Source of the DNA: AC-56 sp963702195 | GTDB taxonomy: Bacteria; Actinomycetota; Thermoleophilia; Solirubrobacterales; 70-9 | Direction: 5' to 3' | Assembly (NCBI GenBank): GCA_963702195.1 | Contig: OY969725.1 | Coordinates: 992,001-1,056,000 of the forward strand | DNA: 64,000 bases | Part shown: one piece after another, positions 8,121 to 16,813 of the stretch | Layout of the letters: every line of letters begins with the position of its first letter | Position numbering within the stretch: the stretch's first letter is position 1 | The notes under the pieces: model-generated | What the model was told of the DNA's origin: nothing | Databases searched by the model: none | The model's input: only the letters and a program-made list of their open reading frames with translations | Made by a program: the position numbers and the translations under genes

Positions 8121-8660
8121 GTGGGCGAGAGCACGACCGACGAGGCCTCCAAGGCCGAGCTCGACCGCGCGTTCGAGGAGCTCTACCGAACGCATCTGCG
8201 GGACGTGTACTCGTACGCGTACTACCGCGTCGGCAACCATCACGACGCCGAGGACCTGACCGAGCAGGCGTTCCTTCAGGCCTACCGCCACTTCGAACGG
8301 GCCCGCCGGGAGTCCAACGGCCGGCCGCTTCGCCCGTGGCTGATCAGGATCGCCCACAACCTCGCCTCGAACTACCACCGCGATCGCTCACGCCGCCCGA
8401 CGGCGAACATCGAGGCGGTGGAGCCCCCGTCGCACCCGCACGACACCGAGCAGATCGTCGAGGGGCGCGAGGAGCTGCGACTGGTGATGGACCGGCTGGA
8501 CCGGCTCTCCGACGACCGCCGCGAGGCGCTGATCATGCGTTTCGCGCTGGACATGTCGAACCGCGAGATCGCTCGGGCGCTCGGGCGCTCCGACGGCGCC
8601 ACGAAGGTGCTCATCCATCGGGCGATCAAGCAGCTCGAGGAGGAGATGGAGAAGGAGTGA
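8121..8660 (+). CDS. ECF-type RNA polymerase sigma factor
   Basis: A 179-aa extracytoplasmic-function sigma factor. Region 2 is ELYRTHLRDVYSYAYYRV followed by DAEDLTEQAFLQAYRHF and RPWLIRIAHNLASNYHRD. Region 4 holds LDRLSDDRREALIMRFALD and the helix-turn-helix MSNREIARALGRSDGATKVL. It starts at GTG 8121. The downstream gene begins 4 nt after the stop and encodes a one-TM protein likely to be its regulator. The PlsC-GpsA gene ends 177 nt upstream, and the gap holds no gene. Confidence 0.92.
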   Translation: MGESTTDEASKAELDRAFEELYRTHLRDVYSYAYYRVGNHHDAEDLTEQAFLQAYRHFERARRESNGRPLRPWLIRIAHNLASNYHRDRSRRPTANIEAVEPPSHPHDTEQIVEGREELRLVMDRLDRLSDDRREALIMRFALDMSNREIARALGRSDGATKVLIHRAIKQLEEEMEKE

Positions 8661-8664
8661 GCAC

Positions 8665-9000
8665 GTGAGCGACGAGAGTCAGGCCCGCCTCGAGGCGCTG
8701 CTCGGCGACGCGCTGCGCCCCATCGAGCCGCCCGAGGACCTCGCGAGCAGGGTGGAGAACACACTGACCGCGATCACCGAGCAGGCAGCGGCAGAGCTTT
8801 CGAGCTGGGCCGACGAGCTATCGGAGAGCGAGCTCGAGTCCCTGCGCGATCCCCGCAACTGGGTGCGGCCGGTCGCCGCGGTCGCGGCGGGCACGCTGGC
8901 CGGCGGGGCGCTCGTGGTGGTGGGCATGCGGCGCCGGCGCCGATCGACCGGCCTGCGCGCGACTGCAGAGAGCGTGCTGCGCTCGGTGCGCCCCGAGTAG
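8665..9000 (+). CDS. Small single-TM protein, putative anti-sigma factor
   Basis: A 111-aa protein starting GTG 4 nt after the ECF sigma gene, so almost certainly co-translated with it. The first ~70 residues are acidic and helical (EDLASRVENTLTAITEQ). A membrane segment follows at ~res 73-90 (VAAVAAGTLAGGALVVVGM), then an Arg-rich cytoplasm-facing stop-transfer tail. There is no HxxxCxxC zinc anti-sigma motif, so the assignment rests on position and topology only. Confidence 0.65.
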   Translation: MSDESQARLEALLGDALRPIEPPEDLASRVENTLTAITEQAAAELSSWADELSESELESLRDPRNWVRPVAAVAAGTLAGGALVVVGMRRRRRSTGLRATAESVLRSVRPE

Positions 9001-9021
9001 CGCGACGCCGGGGAGTCCCCC

Positions 9022-9438
9022 TCAGGTCGTTCCGGTTCGCCTCCGTGTAGGCGTCTTCACGGGGGTGGCCGCCCCGGCCGCGAGCCCGACCAGGCCGATG
9101 ATCAGGTGCAGGACGTTGTCGGCGGTGTTGACCGGCACGATGCTGAGGATCGCGTCGCCGCTTCCGACGATGAAGCCCCAGATCGCGACGACCAGGTAGA
9201 GGAGCCCGAGCGCCAGCGCGTAGGTGCGGGCGAAGTAGGCCGCCGCGGCAAGGCCGAGGAGCCCCGTTGCCAGATGCAGGACGTTGTGCCAACCGTTCAC
9301 CGAGAAGATTCCGAAGACGTCGTCGACGTTCCCGGGCGACCCGAAGCTGCTGCTGTAGAAGAACCCGACGATCCCCAGGATCGTCAGCACTGCTCCCACG
9401 ACGGTTGCGTAGAGCTTGGCGGGACTCGATCGTTCCAT
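9022..9438 (-). CDS. DUF4383-type four-helix membrane protein
   Basis: A 138-aa membrane protein with four hydrophobic segments. The repeated pattern NGWHNVLHLATGLLGLAAA and TADNVLHLIIGLVGLAAG is typical of DUF4383 proteins of actinobacteria. Function is unknown. Start ATG at 9438 is preceded by GGGAGG at a normal distance; the longer frame to 9522 is unlikely. It lies convergent to the ECF sigma/anti-sigma pair and is divergently transcribed from the rhomboid gene. Confidence 0.8.
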   Translation of the reverse strand: MERSSPAKLYATVVGAVLTILGIVGFFYSSSFGSPGNVDDVFGIFSVNGWHNVLHLATGLLGLAAAAYFARTYALALGLLYLVVAIWGFIVGSGDAILSIVPVNTADNVLHLIIGLVGLAAGAATPVKTPTRRRTGTT

Positions 9439-9538
9439 TGCGTCCTCCCGGTCGAACAGGCGGCGAGGCTGCCGCAGACTATTGACCTGGCCACAGGTAA
9501 CCAGCCGCCTCGCGGCCACCAAGTAGATTCACCCGCTC

Positions 9539-10345
9539 ATGGCCGTCTGTTATCGGCATCCCGGGCGGGAGACCAACGTCCAGTGCTCCAACTGCGGGCG
9601 CCCGATCTGCCCGGACTGCATGACCGTGACGCCGGTCGGGATGCGGTGCCCGGAGTGCGCTCGCGAGCGGACCAAGGTCACGCGCATAACGCCGGGGATC
9701 CACCTGGGCCGGGCGCCGGCGACCTACGTGCTGATCGCGATCAACGTGATCGCGTTCATCGCCGAGATCGGCGGGGGTGCAACCTTGACTTCAGGTGGCG
9801 GCTCCATTTACTTCGACGGGGCGCTGAACGGCCCCAAGGTGGCGGCCGGCGAGTGGTATCGGATCGTGACGGCCGGCTTCCTTCATGCCGGGATCTTTCA
9901 CATCGCGTTCAACATGTTCGCTCTGTACATCCTCGGATCCCTTCTGGAGCCCGGGATCGGAACGCCGCGATTCCTCGCCGTCTACTTCGTGTCACTGCTC
10001 GCGGGCTCCTTCGGGGCGCTGCTCGTGACTCCTGACGCGTTCACGGTGGGGGCGTCCGGAGCGGTGTTCGGCGTGATGTCGGCGGCCTTCATCGTCGCGC
10101 GACATCGCGGCGTCGAACAGCTGGCCGGACAGATCGGCTTCTACATCATCATCAACATCTTCTTCACGATCGGGGTCAGAGGGATCAGCATCGGGGGCCA
10201 CTTCGGGGGGCTGATCGCGGGTGCGCTGTGCGGCCTCCTGATCGTCTTCGCCGAGCGCCGGGCACGCCGCCCGGTGGAGCTCGAGGTGCTGGGGATGGTC
10301 GCGCTGGGCGCTCTCAGCTTCGTCGGCGCAATCGCGGTCGCGTAG
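9539..10345 (+). CDS. Rhomboid-family intramembrane serine protease with N-terminal zinc ribbon
   Basis: A 268-aa protein. Residues ~4-42 carry a B-box/zinc-ribbon-like cysteine set (CYRHPG, CSNCGRPICPDC, CPEC). The rhomboid core follows with about six TM segments: loop residues EWYRIVTAGFLHAGIFHIAFNM, catalytic Ser in VGASGAVFGVMSA and the partner His in GISIGGHFGGLIAG. Such proteases cut TM segments of other membrane proteins. The zinc-ribbon-rhomboid architecture is common in actinobacteria. It stands alone, divergent from the DUF4383 gene. Confidence 0.92.
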   Translation: MAVCYRHPGRETNVQCSNCGRPICPDCMTVTPVGMRCPECARERTKVTRITPGIHLGRAPATYVLIAINVIAFIAEIGGGATLTSGGGSIYFDGALNGPKVAAGEWYRIVTAGFLHAGIFHIAFNMFALYILGSLLEPGIGTPRFLAVYFVSLLAGSFGALLVTPDAFTVGASGAVFGVMSAAFIVARHRGVEQLAGQIGFYIIINIFFTIGVRGISIGGHFGGLIAGALCGLLIVFAERRARRPVELEVLGMVALGALSFVGAIAVA

Positions 10346-10373
10346 CGAGCGCCGCGGGGCGTAGCATCTGCCG

Positions 10374-11669
10374 GTGATGGCCGGCGGCACGCGTCCGCGC
10401 AGTGTGCGGCGACAGGCCGCGCTTGCGATCTCCGCACTCGCATCCCTGAGCGTGTGCCTCGCCGCGGGTGTCTGCGCTCCGCGGGCGATCGGCGCCGGGG
10501 TGGCCAGCAATCCGAGCGCTCGGGAGGTCAGGCTCGGATTCGACAAGACCGAGCCCGGCACGGCCGTCAGCTCGGGCATACCGGTCCATCGCGGCACGCG
10601 ACCCCGCCGCTCTCAGGCGCGCGTCATCTACTCCGTCGCCCTGCCCACCCTCGGCCGGGCGGAGAAGCTCCGCATTCGCGGCGTGATCGGGCTCACGCAC
10701 TGCAACGAGAGCGACCAGCAACGCGGCGGGGGCGCCCATGCCGGCACGAAGCACTCTCCATGTGAGAGCGTCGCCCACCCCTACCGCCTGTCCGGCAATC
10801 GGCAGTACGTCCCGAGAATCGCCGGACGGGCCTTCCTCGGCTCGAGCAGATCGAAACGTGGCCGGCCCCTCGGCCACTGGCGGGTGGAGCGATGCGACGG
10901 CGAGCGCCATCACTGCCCGATCGTCATCCAGACGCGCCTCAACCGCCCGCCAACCCGCCACCGCACCATGTACCTGAACCTCGCGGCGACGGCCTTCGAT
11001 CGCAGCGCACGGATGGGACGGCGACACCGACCGGTCGACGTCGTCGAGCTGAACGGCGAGTGCAGGCGCCACGATTACGATCCGCCCGGCGCCCGCAGGC
11101 GATGCGTGCCCCTGCTCCGCGGCGCGGATTCGCGCACCACGGGGGAGCTCAAGGTGATTCGCTTCGGCGCGGCGCGCAGTCCCTCTCGCCCGCGCCGGAG
11201 TCGCCACCTCATCAACCACCACATCCGGGTTCGAGCCCATCCGCGCGACTCATTTCGGCCGCGCATCATCCTTCGTCAGCCCGTCCACGGCCTGTCGCCG
11301 AAGGACGTCGTCGACGCGAGCGCCAGGTTTCATCTTCGCGACGACCCTGGGGGGAGTTACGTCTTCCGGCACTTCGTCCGCGCGCAGCTCTTCCTGAGCG
11401 GGAGCCCGAAGGCGCGGATGCCGCGCACGGCAGGGCCTTCGCCCGACCGGTGGATCGCAGGATCCGCCGGGACCAATTGCCCACACCGGTATTCGGGGTG
11501 TGAGATCCGGAGCGTCGGAGCGGTCACGGTGCCGAAGGCGGCGCCGAGCCACATGTGGGTCGAATACGTCGCGTATGCCGTCGATCGCGGTGGCGTCGAC
11601 GGTGCGCTCACCGACGTGAGCGAGGGCAGGATGAGCGTGGCCGTGGACCAGGCCTCGCGCGGTCGCTAG
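10374..11669 (+). CDS. Secreted protein of unknown function
   Basis: A 431-aa protein with an N-terminal signal peptide (Arg-rich start, hydrophobic core AALAISALASLSVCLAAGV, cleavage near AIGAG). The mature part is Arg- and Pro-rich with several Cys residues (CNESDQ, CDGERHHCP, CRRHDY) and no family I recognise. It begins GTG 10374 or ATG 10377, 29 nt after the rhomboid gene. Its stop overlaps by 4 nt the stop of the convergent BtuF-like gene. The codon pattern and signal peptide support a real gene. Confidence 0.65.
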   Translation: MMAGGTRPRSVRRQAALAISALASLSVCLAAGVCAPRAIGAGVASNPSAREVRLGFDKTEPGTAVSSGIPVHRGTRPRRSQARVIYSVALPTLGRAEKLRIRGVIGLTHCNESDQQRGGGAHAGTKHSPCESVAHPYRLSGNRQYVPRIAGRAFLGSSRSKRGRPLGHWRVERCDGERHHCPIVIQTRLNRPPTRHRTMYLNLAATAFDRSARMGRRHRPVDVVELNGECRRHDYDPPGARRRCVPLLRGADSRTTGELKVIRFGAARSPSRPRRSRHLINHHIRVRAHPRDSFRPRIILRQPVHGLSPKDVVDASARFHLRDDPGGSYVFRHFVRAQLFLSGSPKARMPRTAGPSPDRWIAGSAGTNCPHRYSGCEIRSVGAVTVPKAAPSHMWVEYVAYAVDRGGVDGALTDVSEGRMSVAVDQASRGR

Positions 11670-12586
11670 CCGATCTGAGACCGAGCGGCGAGGAAGCCGG
11701 ACACGTCCCGGAAGCCGAGCGCGGCCGGCTGCGCGACCGTATCCGGATGCAGGATGTGGGCGAGCAGCTCGACGCCCTCTATCAGGCGCGGGCCCGGGCG
11801 CGAGAACGAGGAGGCGGCGTCGACGGCGAAGACCCTCTCCGCCCCGAGGCTCTCGAGCTCGGCGCGGTGTGTCAGCGCCTGCTCGGCGGCCTCCTCGGCG
11901 TAGAGGCCGCAGGGCATGACGACGGCCACGTCAGGGCGGGCCGCGGCCAGCTTGTCCCAGGAGATGGTCCGGGAGTCGCGCCCCGGATCTCCGGCGACGC
12001 TTCGCCCGCCGGCGAGCTCCACCATCTCGGGCACCCAGTGGCCGCCCGCGTACGGTGGCGCGAGCCATTCGAGGGTGACGACCCGCGGGCGAGGCGCGCC
12101 ACGCACGGCGTCGCTCACGCGATCGAGCCGGGCCCGGAGCTCGGCCCGCAGGTTCTGGCCTCGCTCGGGCACTCCCGTCGCTGCGGCGAGCCGCGCCAGG
12201 TCGTCGAGCACCTCGGTGAGCGTCTTCGGGTCGAGGGAGATCACCTCCGGACGGGTCGGGAGCCGCTCCGCCACGGCCCTGACATCGTCGTAGGAGACGG
12301 CGCAGACCGCGCACAGCGCCTGGGTGACGATCAGGTCCGGCGCCACGGACGCGAGTGCCGGCTCGTCCAGCTCGTACAGCGCATCGCCCCGCCCGGTGAC
12401 CTCCCGGACCATCGTGTCGATCTCCTCCGGACCGAGGCCCTCGGGGATCACGCTGCGGGTGAGGCGGGGGAGACTGAGCGCCTCGGCCGGGTGATCGCAC
12501 TCGTGGGTGACGGCGACGACGCTGTCACCGAGACCGAGGGCGAACAGGGACTCGGTGGCCGAGGGGACCAGGCTGGCAATTCGCAC
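11666..12586 (-). CDS. BtuF-like cobalamin/metal-binding periplasmic-fold protein
   Basis: A 306-aa protein of the helical-backbone substrate-binding fold used for vitamin B12 and iron-siderophore uptake. It starts MRIASLVPSATESLFALGLG and continues VVAVTHECDHP, PDLIVTQALCAVCAVS and a central helix. The C-terminal lobe includes RPDVAVVMPCGLY. It lacks a signal peptide, as in the cytoplasmic cobalamin-binding-protein subgroup found near cobalamin genes. No ABC permease or ATPase lies nearby. Ligand is inferred from family resemblance. Confidence 0.78.
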   Translation of the reverse strand: MRIASLVPSATESLFALGLGDSVVAVTHECDHPAEALSLPRLTRSVIPEGLGPEEIDTMVREVTGRGDALYELDEPALASVAPDLIVTQALCAVCAVSYDDVRAVAERLPTRPEVISLDPKTLTEVLDDLARLAAATGVPERGQNLRAELRARLDRVSDAVRGAPRPRVVTLEWLAPPYAGGHWVPEMVELAGGRSVAGDPGRDSRTISWDKLAAARPDVAVVMPCGLYAEEAAEQALTHRAELESLGAERVFAVDAASSFSRPGPRLIEGVELLAHILHPDTVAQPAALGFRDVSGFLAARSQIG

Positions 12587-12625
12587 GGAACGACTATGCC
12601 ACGACGCCGTGGGTAGGGTGGGGGC

Positions 12626-12910
12626 GTGGACCTGCTTTCAGACAACGAGATCGAGTCCCGTCTCGCCGAGCTCGAAGGCTGGAGCCGAGACGGCGATGCG
12701 ATCACCCGGACGTTCAAGAACGAGGACTTCGTGGGCTCGGTGCGTTTCGTCGACGCCCTCGTGGAGCCCGCCGAGGACATGGGTCATCACCCCGATCTGT
12801 CCCTCTCCTGGGACGAGGTGACCGTGTCGATCACCAATCACGCTGAGGGTGGCCTGACCGAGAACGACTTCGAGCTCGCGAAGCGGATCGACGGCATCGC
12901 TGCGGGCTAG
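12626..12910 (+). CDS. Pterin-4a-carbinolamine dehydratase-like protein
   Basis: A 94-aa protein matching the PhhB/DCoH family: LAELEGWSRDGDAITRTFK, the active-site segment AEDMGHHPDLSLSWDEVTV and THxxGGLT-like NHAEGGLTENDFELA. The enzyme dehydrates 4a-hydroxytetrahydropterin, regenerating pterin cofactor. No aromatic amino acid hydroxylase lies in the window, so the pterin partner is unknown. Start is GTG 12626. Divergent from the BtuF-like gene, with only 39 nt between starts. Confidence 0.9.
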   Translation: MDLLSDNEIESRLAELEGWSRDGDAITRTFKNEDFVGSVRFVDALVEPAEDMGHHPDLSLSWDEVTVSITNHAEGGLTENDFELAKRIDGIAAG

Positions 12911-12940
12911 GCACGGCTCGCCCACTACCCTCCGCGCGCC

Positions 12941-14014
12941 ATGCGCATCCTCTGCGTAGTCGGGACGCGTCCCAACATGGTCAAGATGGCGCCCGTCATC
13001 GGCGCGCTGCGCCGGCGGTCGCCGGAATGGACGACGCGAACCGTCCACACGGGCCAGCATTACGACCGCCTGATGTCCGAGATCTTCCTCGAGGAGCTGG
13101 GCATGCCCGAGCCCGACCACGTCCTGGGCGTCGGGTCCGGCACCCACGCCGAGCAGCTGGCCAGGGTGCTGGAGCGGCTCCAGCCGGTGCTCGCCGCCGA
13201 GTCGCCCGATCTCGTGCTGGTGCCCGGGGACGTCAACTCGACGCTCGGCGCGGCGCTGTGTGCGGACAAGATGGGCGTGCCGGTCGGGCACGTGGAGTCC
13301 GGCCTACGGAGCTTCGACCGGTCGATGCCGGAGGAGACCAACAGGATCAGCACCGACCATCTCTCGGCGCTGTGCTTTCTGCACTGCGAGGAGGCGATCG
13401 AGAACCTCCGGGCCGAGGGCGTCGGCGACGAGCGCTTGAGGTTCGTCGGCAACACGATGATCGACACTCTCGTCGCGCTCGAGGCGCGCTTTCGCGAGCG
13501 CGACGCCGGCGCGTCCGCGGGCGTCGAGCCGGGGAGCTACCTCCTGGTCACCCTGCACAGGCCGGCGCTCGTGGACGGGCCGTTGCTCGCCGACGCGATG
13601 GCCGCGCTCGAGGCCGTCGGGCGGGAGATGCCCGTCGTGTTTCCGGTCCATCCGCGCACGCGCAAGATGCTCGACGGCGCCGAGTACGAGGGAGTGACCC
13701 TCACCGACCCGGTGGGCTACCTCGACTTCCTCTCGCTCGAGTCGCAGGCCGGAGCGGTGCTCACCGACTCCGGCGGGATCCAGGAGGAGACGACCTACCT
13801 CGGGGTTCCCTGCTTCACGCTGCGCGACAACACCGAGCGCCCGGTCACGATCCGGGCAGGGACGAACACCCTCCTCGGGCTGGACCCGGCCCGCATCCGG
13901 GAGATCCCCGCGCTGCTCTCCTCGTCCGCGGCCTCCGTGGCGGCAGGCGACGGTCCGGATCTATGGGATGGTCATGCGGCGGAGAGGGTCGCCGACGTCG
14001 TCGCGGATTGGTAG
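12941..14014 (+). CDS. wecB: UDP-N-acetylglucosamine 2-epimerase (non-hydrolysing)
   Basis: A 357-aa protein of the GT-B-fold epimerase family converting UDP-GlcNAc to UDP-ManNAc for cell-surface polysaccharide. Hallmarks are VVGTRPNMVKMAPV at the N terminus, TGQHYDRLMSEIF, VPGDVNSTLGAAL, HVESGLRSFDRSMPEETNRI, VTLHRPA, and TDSGGIQEETTYLGVPCFTLRDNTERP split across the C-terminal UDP-binding lobe. Length is normal. No ManNAc dehydrogenase follows; the next genes form a phosphate-transport module. Confidence 0.93.
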   Translation: MRILCVVGTRPNMVKMAPVIGALRRRSPEWTTRTVHTGQHYDRLMSEIFLEELGMPEPDHVLGVGSGTHAEQLARVLERLQPVLAAESPDLVLVPGDVNSTLGAALCADKMGVPVGHVESGLRSFDRSMPEETNRISTDHLSALCFLHCEEAIENLRAEGVGDERLRFVGNTMIDTLVALEARFRERDAGASAGVEPGSYLLVTLHRPALVDGPLLADAMAALEAVGREMPVVFPVHPRTRKMLDGAEYEGVTLTDPVGYLDFLSLESQAGAVLTDSGGIQEETTYLGVPCFTLRDNTERPVTIRAGTNTLLGLDPARIREIPALLSSSAASVAAGDGPDLWDGHAAERVADVVADW

Positions 14015-14024
14015 CTTCCGAGCC

Positions 14025-14645
14025 GTGAGGCTGCCCAGTCTCGTTCCACGCGATCGCGTCTTCTTCGACCTCTTCAACCAGGCCGGACAGAACACGCTGC
14101 GCGCGGCACGCATGCTCCAGGAGATGCTCCACGACTGGCCCGACGACAAGGGGCTGGCGCGGGAGATCCTCCTCGCCGAGCAGGAGGGCGATCGGATCAC
14201 CCACGACATCGTCCAGCGGACGAACACCCAGTTCGTCACGCCGATCGACGGCGAGGACATCTACGCGCTGGCGACCCAGCTCGACGACATCGTCGACTTC
14301 ATCGAGGAGACGGCGGACTTCATGGGCCTCTACAAGATCGAGGCGCCCATGGAGCAGGCGCAGGCGATGGCCGACGTGCTGGTGAAGTCGTGCGAGCAAC
14401 TCGCGACCATCCTGGCCCACCTGCGGGGCTTCGAGGGGCTCGAGCAGTACTGGATCGAGATCCACCGGCTGGAGAACGACGGCGACCGGCTCTACCGCGA
14501 CGCGGTGGCCGCGCTGTTCGCGAACGGGATCGACCCGATGGTCGTGATCCGGTGGAAGGACATCTTCACGGTGCTCGAGCGGGCAATTGACGCGACCGAG
14601 ACCGCCGCCCACATCCTCGAGGGCATCGTGATCAAGAACGCCTGA
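14025..14645 (+). CDS. PhoU-like DUF47 phosphate transport regulator
   Basis: A 206-aa all-helical protein of the DUF47/PhoU-like family, which pairs with Pit-type phosphate transporters. It starts GTG 14025 (RLPSLVPRDRVFFDLFNQ), and the frame contains EGDRITHDIVQRTNT, DIYALATQLDDIVDFIEETAD and ENDGDRLYRDAVAALF, the acidic motifs that bind metal in PhoU proteins. Its stop overlaps the pit start by one base, indicating translational coupling. The longer frame back to 13968 lies inside wecB and is rejected. Confidence 0.9.
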   Translation: MRLPSLVPRDRVFFDLFNQAGQNTLRAARMLQEMLHDWPDDKGLAREILLAEQEGDRITHDIVQRTNTQFVTPIDGEDIYALATQLDDIVDFIEETADFMGLYKIEAPMEQAQAMADVLVKSCEQLATILAHLRGFEGLEQYWIEIHRLENDGDRLYRDAVAALFANGIDPMVVIRWKDIFTVLERAIDATETAAHILEGIVIKNA

Positions 14646-15742
14646 TGCAGAACGACGTCGTCCTGGTCATCGTCATCGGGACCGCGCTCGCCTTCGACTT
14701 CACGAACGGGTTCCACGACACCGCCAACGTGGTCGCCACGTCGATCTCGACGCGAGCGATGCCTCCGCGCGTGGCGGTCGGCTACGCGGCGCTCTTGAAC
14801 TTCGCGGGGGCATTCATCTCCCTGGCGGTCGCGGCGACTGTTGCTCAGGATGTCGTGAGCGCAGGGGCGATCACGCCGACGGTCGTCTTCGCCGGGTTGA
14901 TCGGCGCAATCTCGTGGAATCTGATCACCTGGTACTTCGGGCTCCCGTCCAGCTCGTCGCACGCGCTGATCGGCGGCGTCGTCGGCGCCGCCTTCGCGGC
15001 GGCGGGTTCGAGCGCCGTCCTCGGCGAAGGCGTGCTCGGGAAGGTTCTGATCCCGGCGGTCATCGCGCCGATCGTCGCCTTCATCGTGGGGGCGATCGGG
15101 ATCGTCGTCTGCTACCGCGTGGTCGGACGGCTGCGCCCCGGCCACGCGGGACGGGGCTATCGACTCGGGCAGGTCGTCTCCGGCGGGCTGCTGGCCCTCG
15201 CGCATGGCACGAACGACGCCCAGAAGACGATGGGCGTGATCACCCTGGCGCTGATCGCGAACGGCAACCTCCCCGCCGCTTCGAATCCCCCCACGTGGGT
15301 GATCGTGACCGCTGCGAGCGCGATCGCGCTGGGCACCTATTCGGGTGGCTGGCGCATCATCCGCACGATGGGAACCCGGATCATCAAGATGGACCCGGCG
15401 CAGGGATTCTCGGCGTCGGGCGCCGGCGCGGCGGTGATCCTCGCCTCGTCGCACTTCGGCTTCCCGCTCTCGACCACCCAGGTGATCAGCGGGGGAGTGA
15501 TGGGCGCCGGCGCGGGCAAGCGCGTCTCGGCGGTCCGCTGGGGAGTCGCCGGCAACATCGTGGTCGCCTGGCTCCTGACGCTTCCGGCCGCCGCGTGCAT
15601 CGGGGCGCTCACATACGAGGTGACGGAGATCTTCGGCAGCGGCGCCGCGGGGCCGATCGTCATCTCCGCTGTCGGGCTCGGGCTGGTCGCGGCGGCGTTC
15701 ACCAGGAGGGTTCGGGCCGGTACGCCGGTCCCGGCACCGTAG
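14645..15742 (+). CDS. pit: Low-affinity inorganic phosphate transporter
   Basis: A 365-aa PiT-family permease with ~10 membrane segments. The duplicated signature is clear: AFDFTNGFHDTANVVATSIS near the N terminus and LALAHGTNDAQKTMGVI in the second half, with GLPSSSSHALIGG and GFPLSTTQVISGG loops. It imports phosphate, usually as metal-phosphate with protons. Directly coupled to the DUF47 gene upstream; two small membrane proteins follow in the same direction. Confidence 0.95.
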   Translation: MQNDVVLVIVIGTALAFDFTNGFHDTANVVATSISTRAMPPRVAVGYAALLNFAGAFISLAVAATVAQDVVSAGAITPTVVFAGLIGAISWNLITWYFGLPSSSSHALIGGVVGAAFAAAGSSAVLGEGVLGKVLIPAVIAPIVAFIVGAIGIVVCYRVVGRLRPGHAGRGYRLGQVVSGGLLALAHGTNDAQKTMGVITLALIANGNLPAASNPPTWVIVTAASAIALGTYSGGWRIIRTMGTRIIKMDPAQGFSASGAGAAVILASSHFGFPLSTTQVISGGVMGAGAGKRVSAVRWGVAGNIVVAWLLTLPAAACIGALTYEVTEIFGSGAAGPIVISAVGLGLVAAAFTRRVRAGTPVPAP

Positions 15743-15750
15743 GAGTAGCG

Positions 15751-15990
15751 ATGATCGCCACGATCGTCGACACCGGAGCGCTGCTCAAGGCCGTCGCCGC
15801 CGCGCTCATCGCCGGCGTGGGGGTGACCTTCATCTTCTCGGTGGCGATCCTCGGCGCATCGCGATTCGTGGATCGGAGCAGGGATGGGCGCCCGGCCGCG
15901 GCGTTCGCCTTCGGCACGCTCGGAGTCGTCGCCCTGGCGGCAGCGCTGGGGATCGTGACCCTGGGCATCATCGTGATGACGCGAAAGTAG
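15751..15990 (+). CDS. Small two-TM membrane protein
   Basis: A 79-aa protein from ATG 15751, 8 nt after pit and preceded by AGGAG at close range. Two hydrophobic segments (KAVAAALIAGVGVTFIFSVA and the C-terminal VVALAAALGIVTLGIIVM) flank a short charged loop. Function is unknown. Position suggests co-expression with pit. Confidence 0.7.
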   Translation: MIATIVDTGALLKAVAAALIAGVGVTFIFSVAILGASRFVDRSRDGRPAAAFAFGTLGVVALAAALGIVTLGIIVMTRK

Positions 15991-15992
15991 GA

Positions 15993-16358
15993 TTGGCGGC
16001 GGTGCTGCGAACCGTCAGGAACATCGCGATCATCCTGATCCTCGCCGTGCCCGTCGCCTTCGTCCCCGGTGGCGGCGGCGTTGCCCAGGCGGTGCTCGCG
16101 ATCCTCCTGATGGCCTTCCTCGCCTCGCTCGTGGCCGCCGCCCGCCAGATCTACCGCGAGGACCGTCTGACCTTCGACTCGCTGCCGGACGACCAGCGCG
16201 CGGTGCTCTACGGCGCGGTTGGCGTGATCGTGCTCATGATCGCGGGCGCGGGGCAGATGCTCGGCGAGGGTGGGCTCAGCGCCGTGATCTGGGTGACGTT
16301 GATGGCCTGCGCGGTGGTGGCCATCATCGGCGTCTGGATGCGGGCGCACAGCTACTGA
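15993..16358 (+). CDS. Small membrane protein of unknown function
   Basis: A 121-aa protein, TTG or nearby GTG start, separated by 2 nt from the preceding gene. Four hydrophobic segments are visible, including IAIILILAVPVAFV and VLYGAVGVIVLMIAGAG, with a charged loop RQIYREDRLTFDSLPDDQR in the middle. It is the last gene of the DUF47-pit cluster and is followed by a GC-rich hairpin. Confidence 0.65.
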   Translation: MAAVLRTVRNIAIILILAVPVAFVPGGGGVAQAVLAILLMAFLASLVAAARQIYREDRLTFDSLPDDQRAVLYGAVGVIVLMIAGAGQMLGEGGLSAVIWVTLMACAVVAIIGVWMRAHSY

Positions 16359-16363
16359 GGCAC

Positions 16364-16379
16364 ACCGGGCCCGCCCGGT
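16364..16379 (+). terminator. GC-rich hairpin after the pit cluster
   Basis: ACCGGG-CCCG-CCCGGT forms a 6-bp perfect stem 5 nt after the stop codon at 16358. There is no T tract, so termination efficiency is uncertain. Confidence 0.35.
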
Positions 16380-16459
16380 AGGGGACTCGCCACGGTCCCG
16401 CCGGCCTTTTGGCGCACTTGACGCGCCACCTGCGCGCCGGCCCTGCCTAGCTTCGCGGC

Positions 16460-16813
16460 ATGACACGAGCCGCGAGACCCTCACGGGGCGAGGCCGGCCA
16501 GGCGTCGGTGGAGCTGGTCGCCGTGATCCCCGTGCTGCTCGTGGTCACGCTGGCCGTGGCGCAGCTGGCGATCGCGGGCTACGCGCTCTGGAGTGCCGGG
16601 GCGGCGGCCCGTGCTGGAGCACGGGCGGGGTACGTCGGCGGCGACGCGGAGGTCGCGGCCCGGCACTCGCTTCCGGCCCCGCTTCGCCACCGCGCGCACG
16701 TCAAGGAGTCCGATGGAGTGGAGGTCCGGGTACGAGCCCCGTCTCTGGTCCCTGGGCTCCCCTCGGTGCCGGTCACCGCGCGAGCGGGATTGGACGCTGG
16801 CGATGGTTCGTAG
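16460..16813 (+). CDS. TadE-like pseudopilin-type membrane protein (1)
   Basis: A 117-aa protein with the TadE/TadF signature. A short positive leader ends GEAGQASVELV, followed by one membrane segment (~res 18-40, VIPVLLVVTLAVAQLAIAGY) and an extracellular domain. These proteins accompany Flp-type pilus machines. No TadA ATPase, TadB/C or Flp prepilin is in the window, so these genes may serve another secretion role. The next gene overlaps its 3' end. Confidence 0.78.
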   Translation: MTRAARPSRGEAGQASVELVAVIPVLLVVTLAVAQLAIAGYALWSAGAAARAGARAGYVGGDAEVAARHSLPAPLRHRAHVKESDGVEVRVRAPSLVPGLPSVPVTARAGLDAGDGS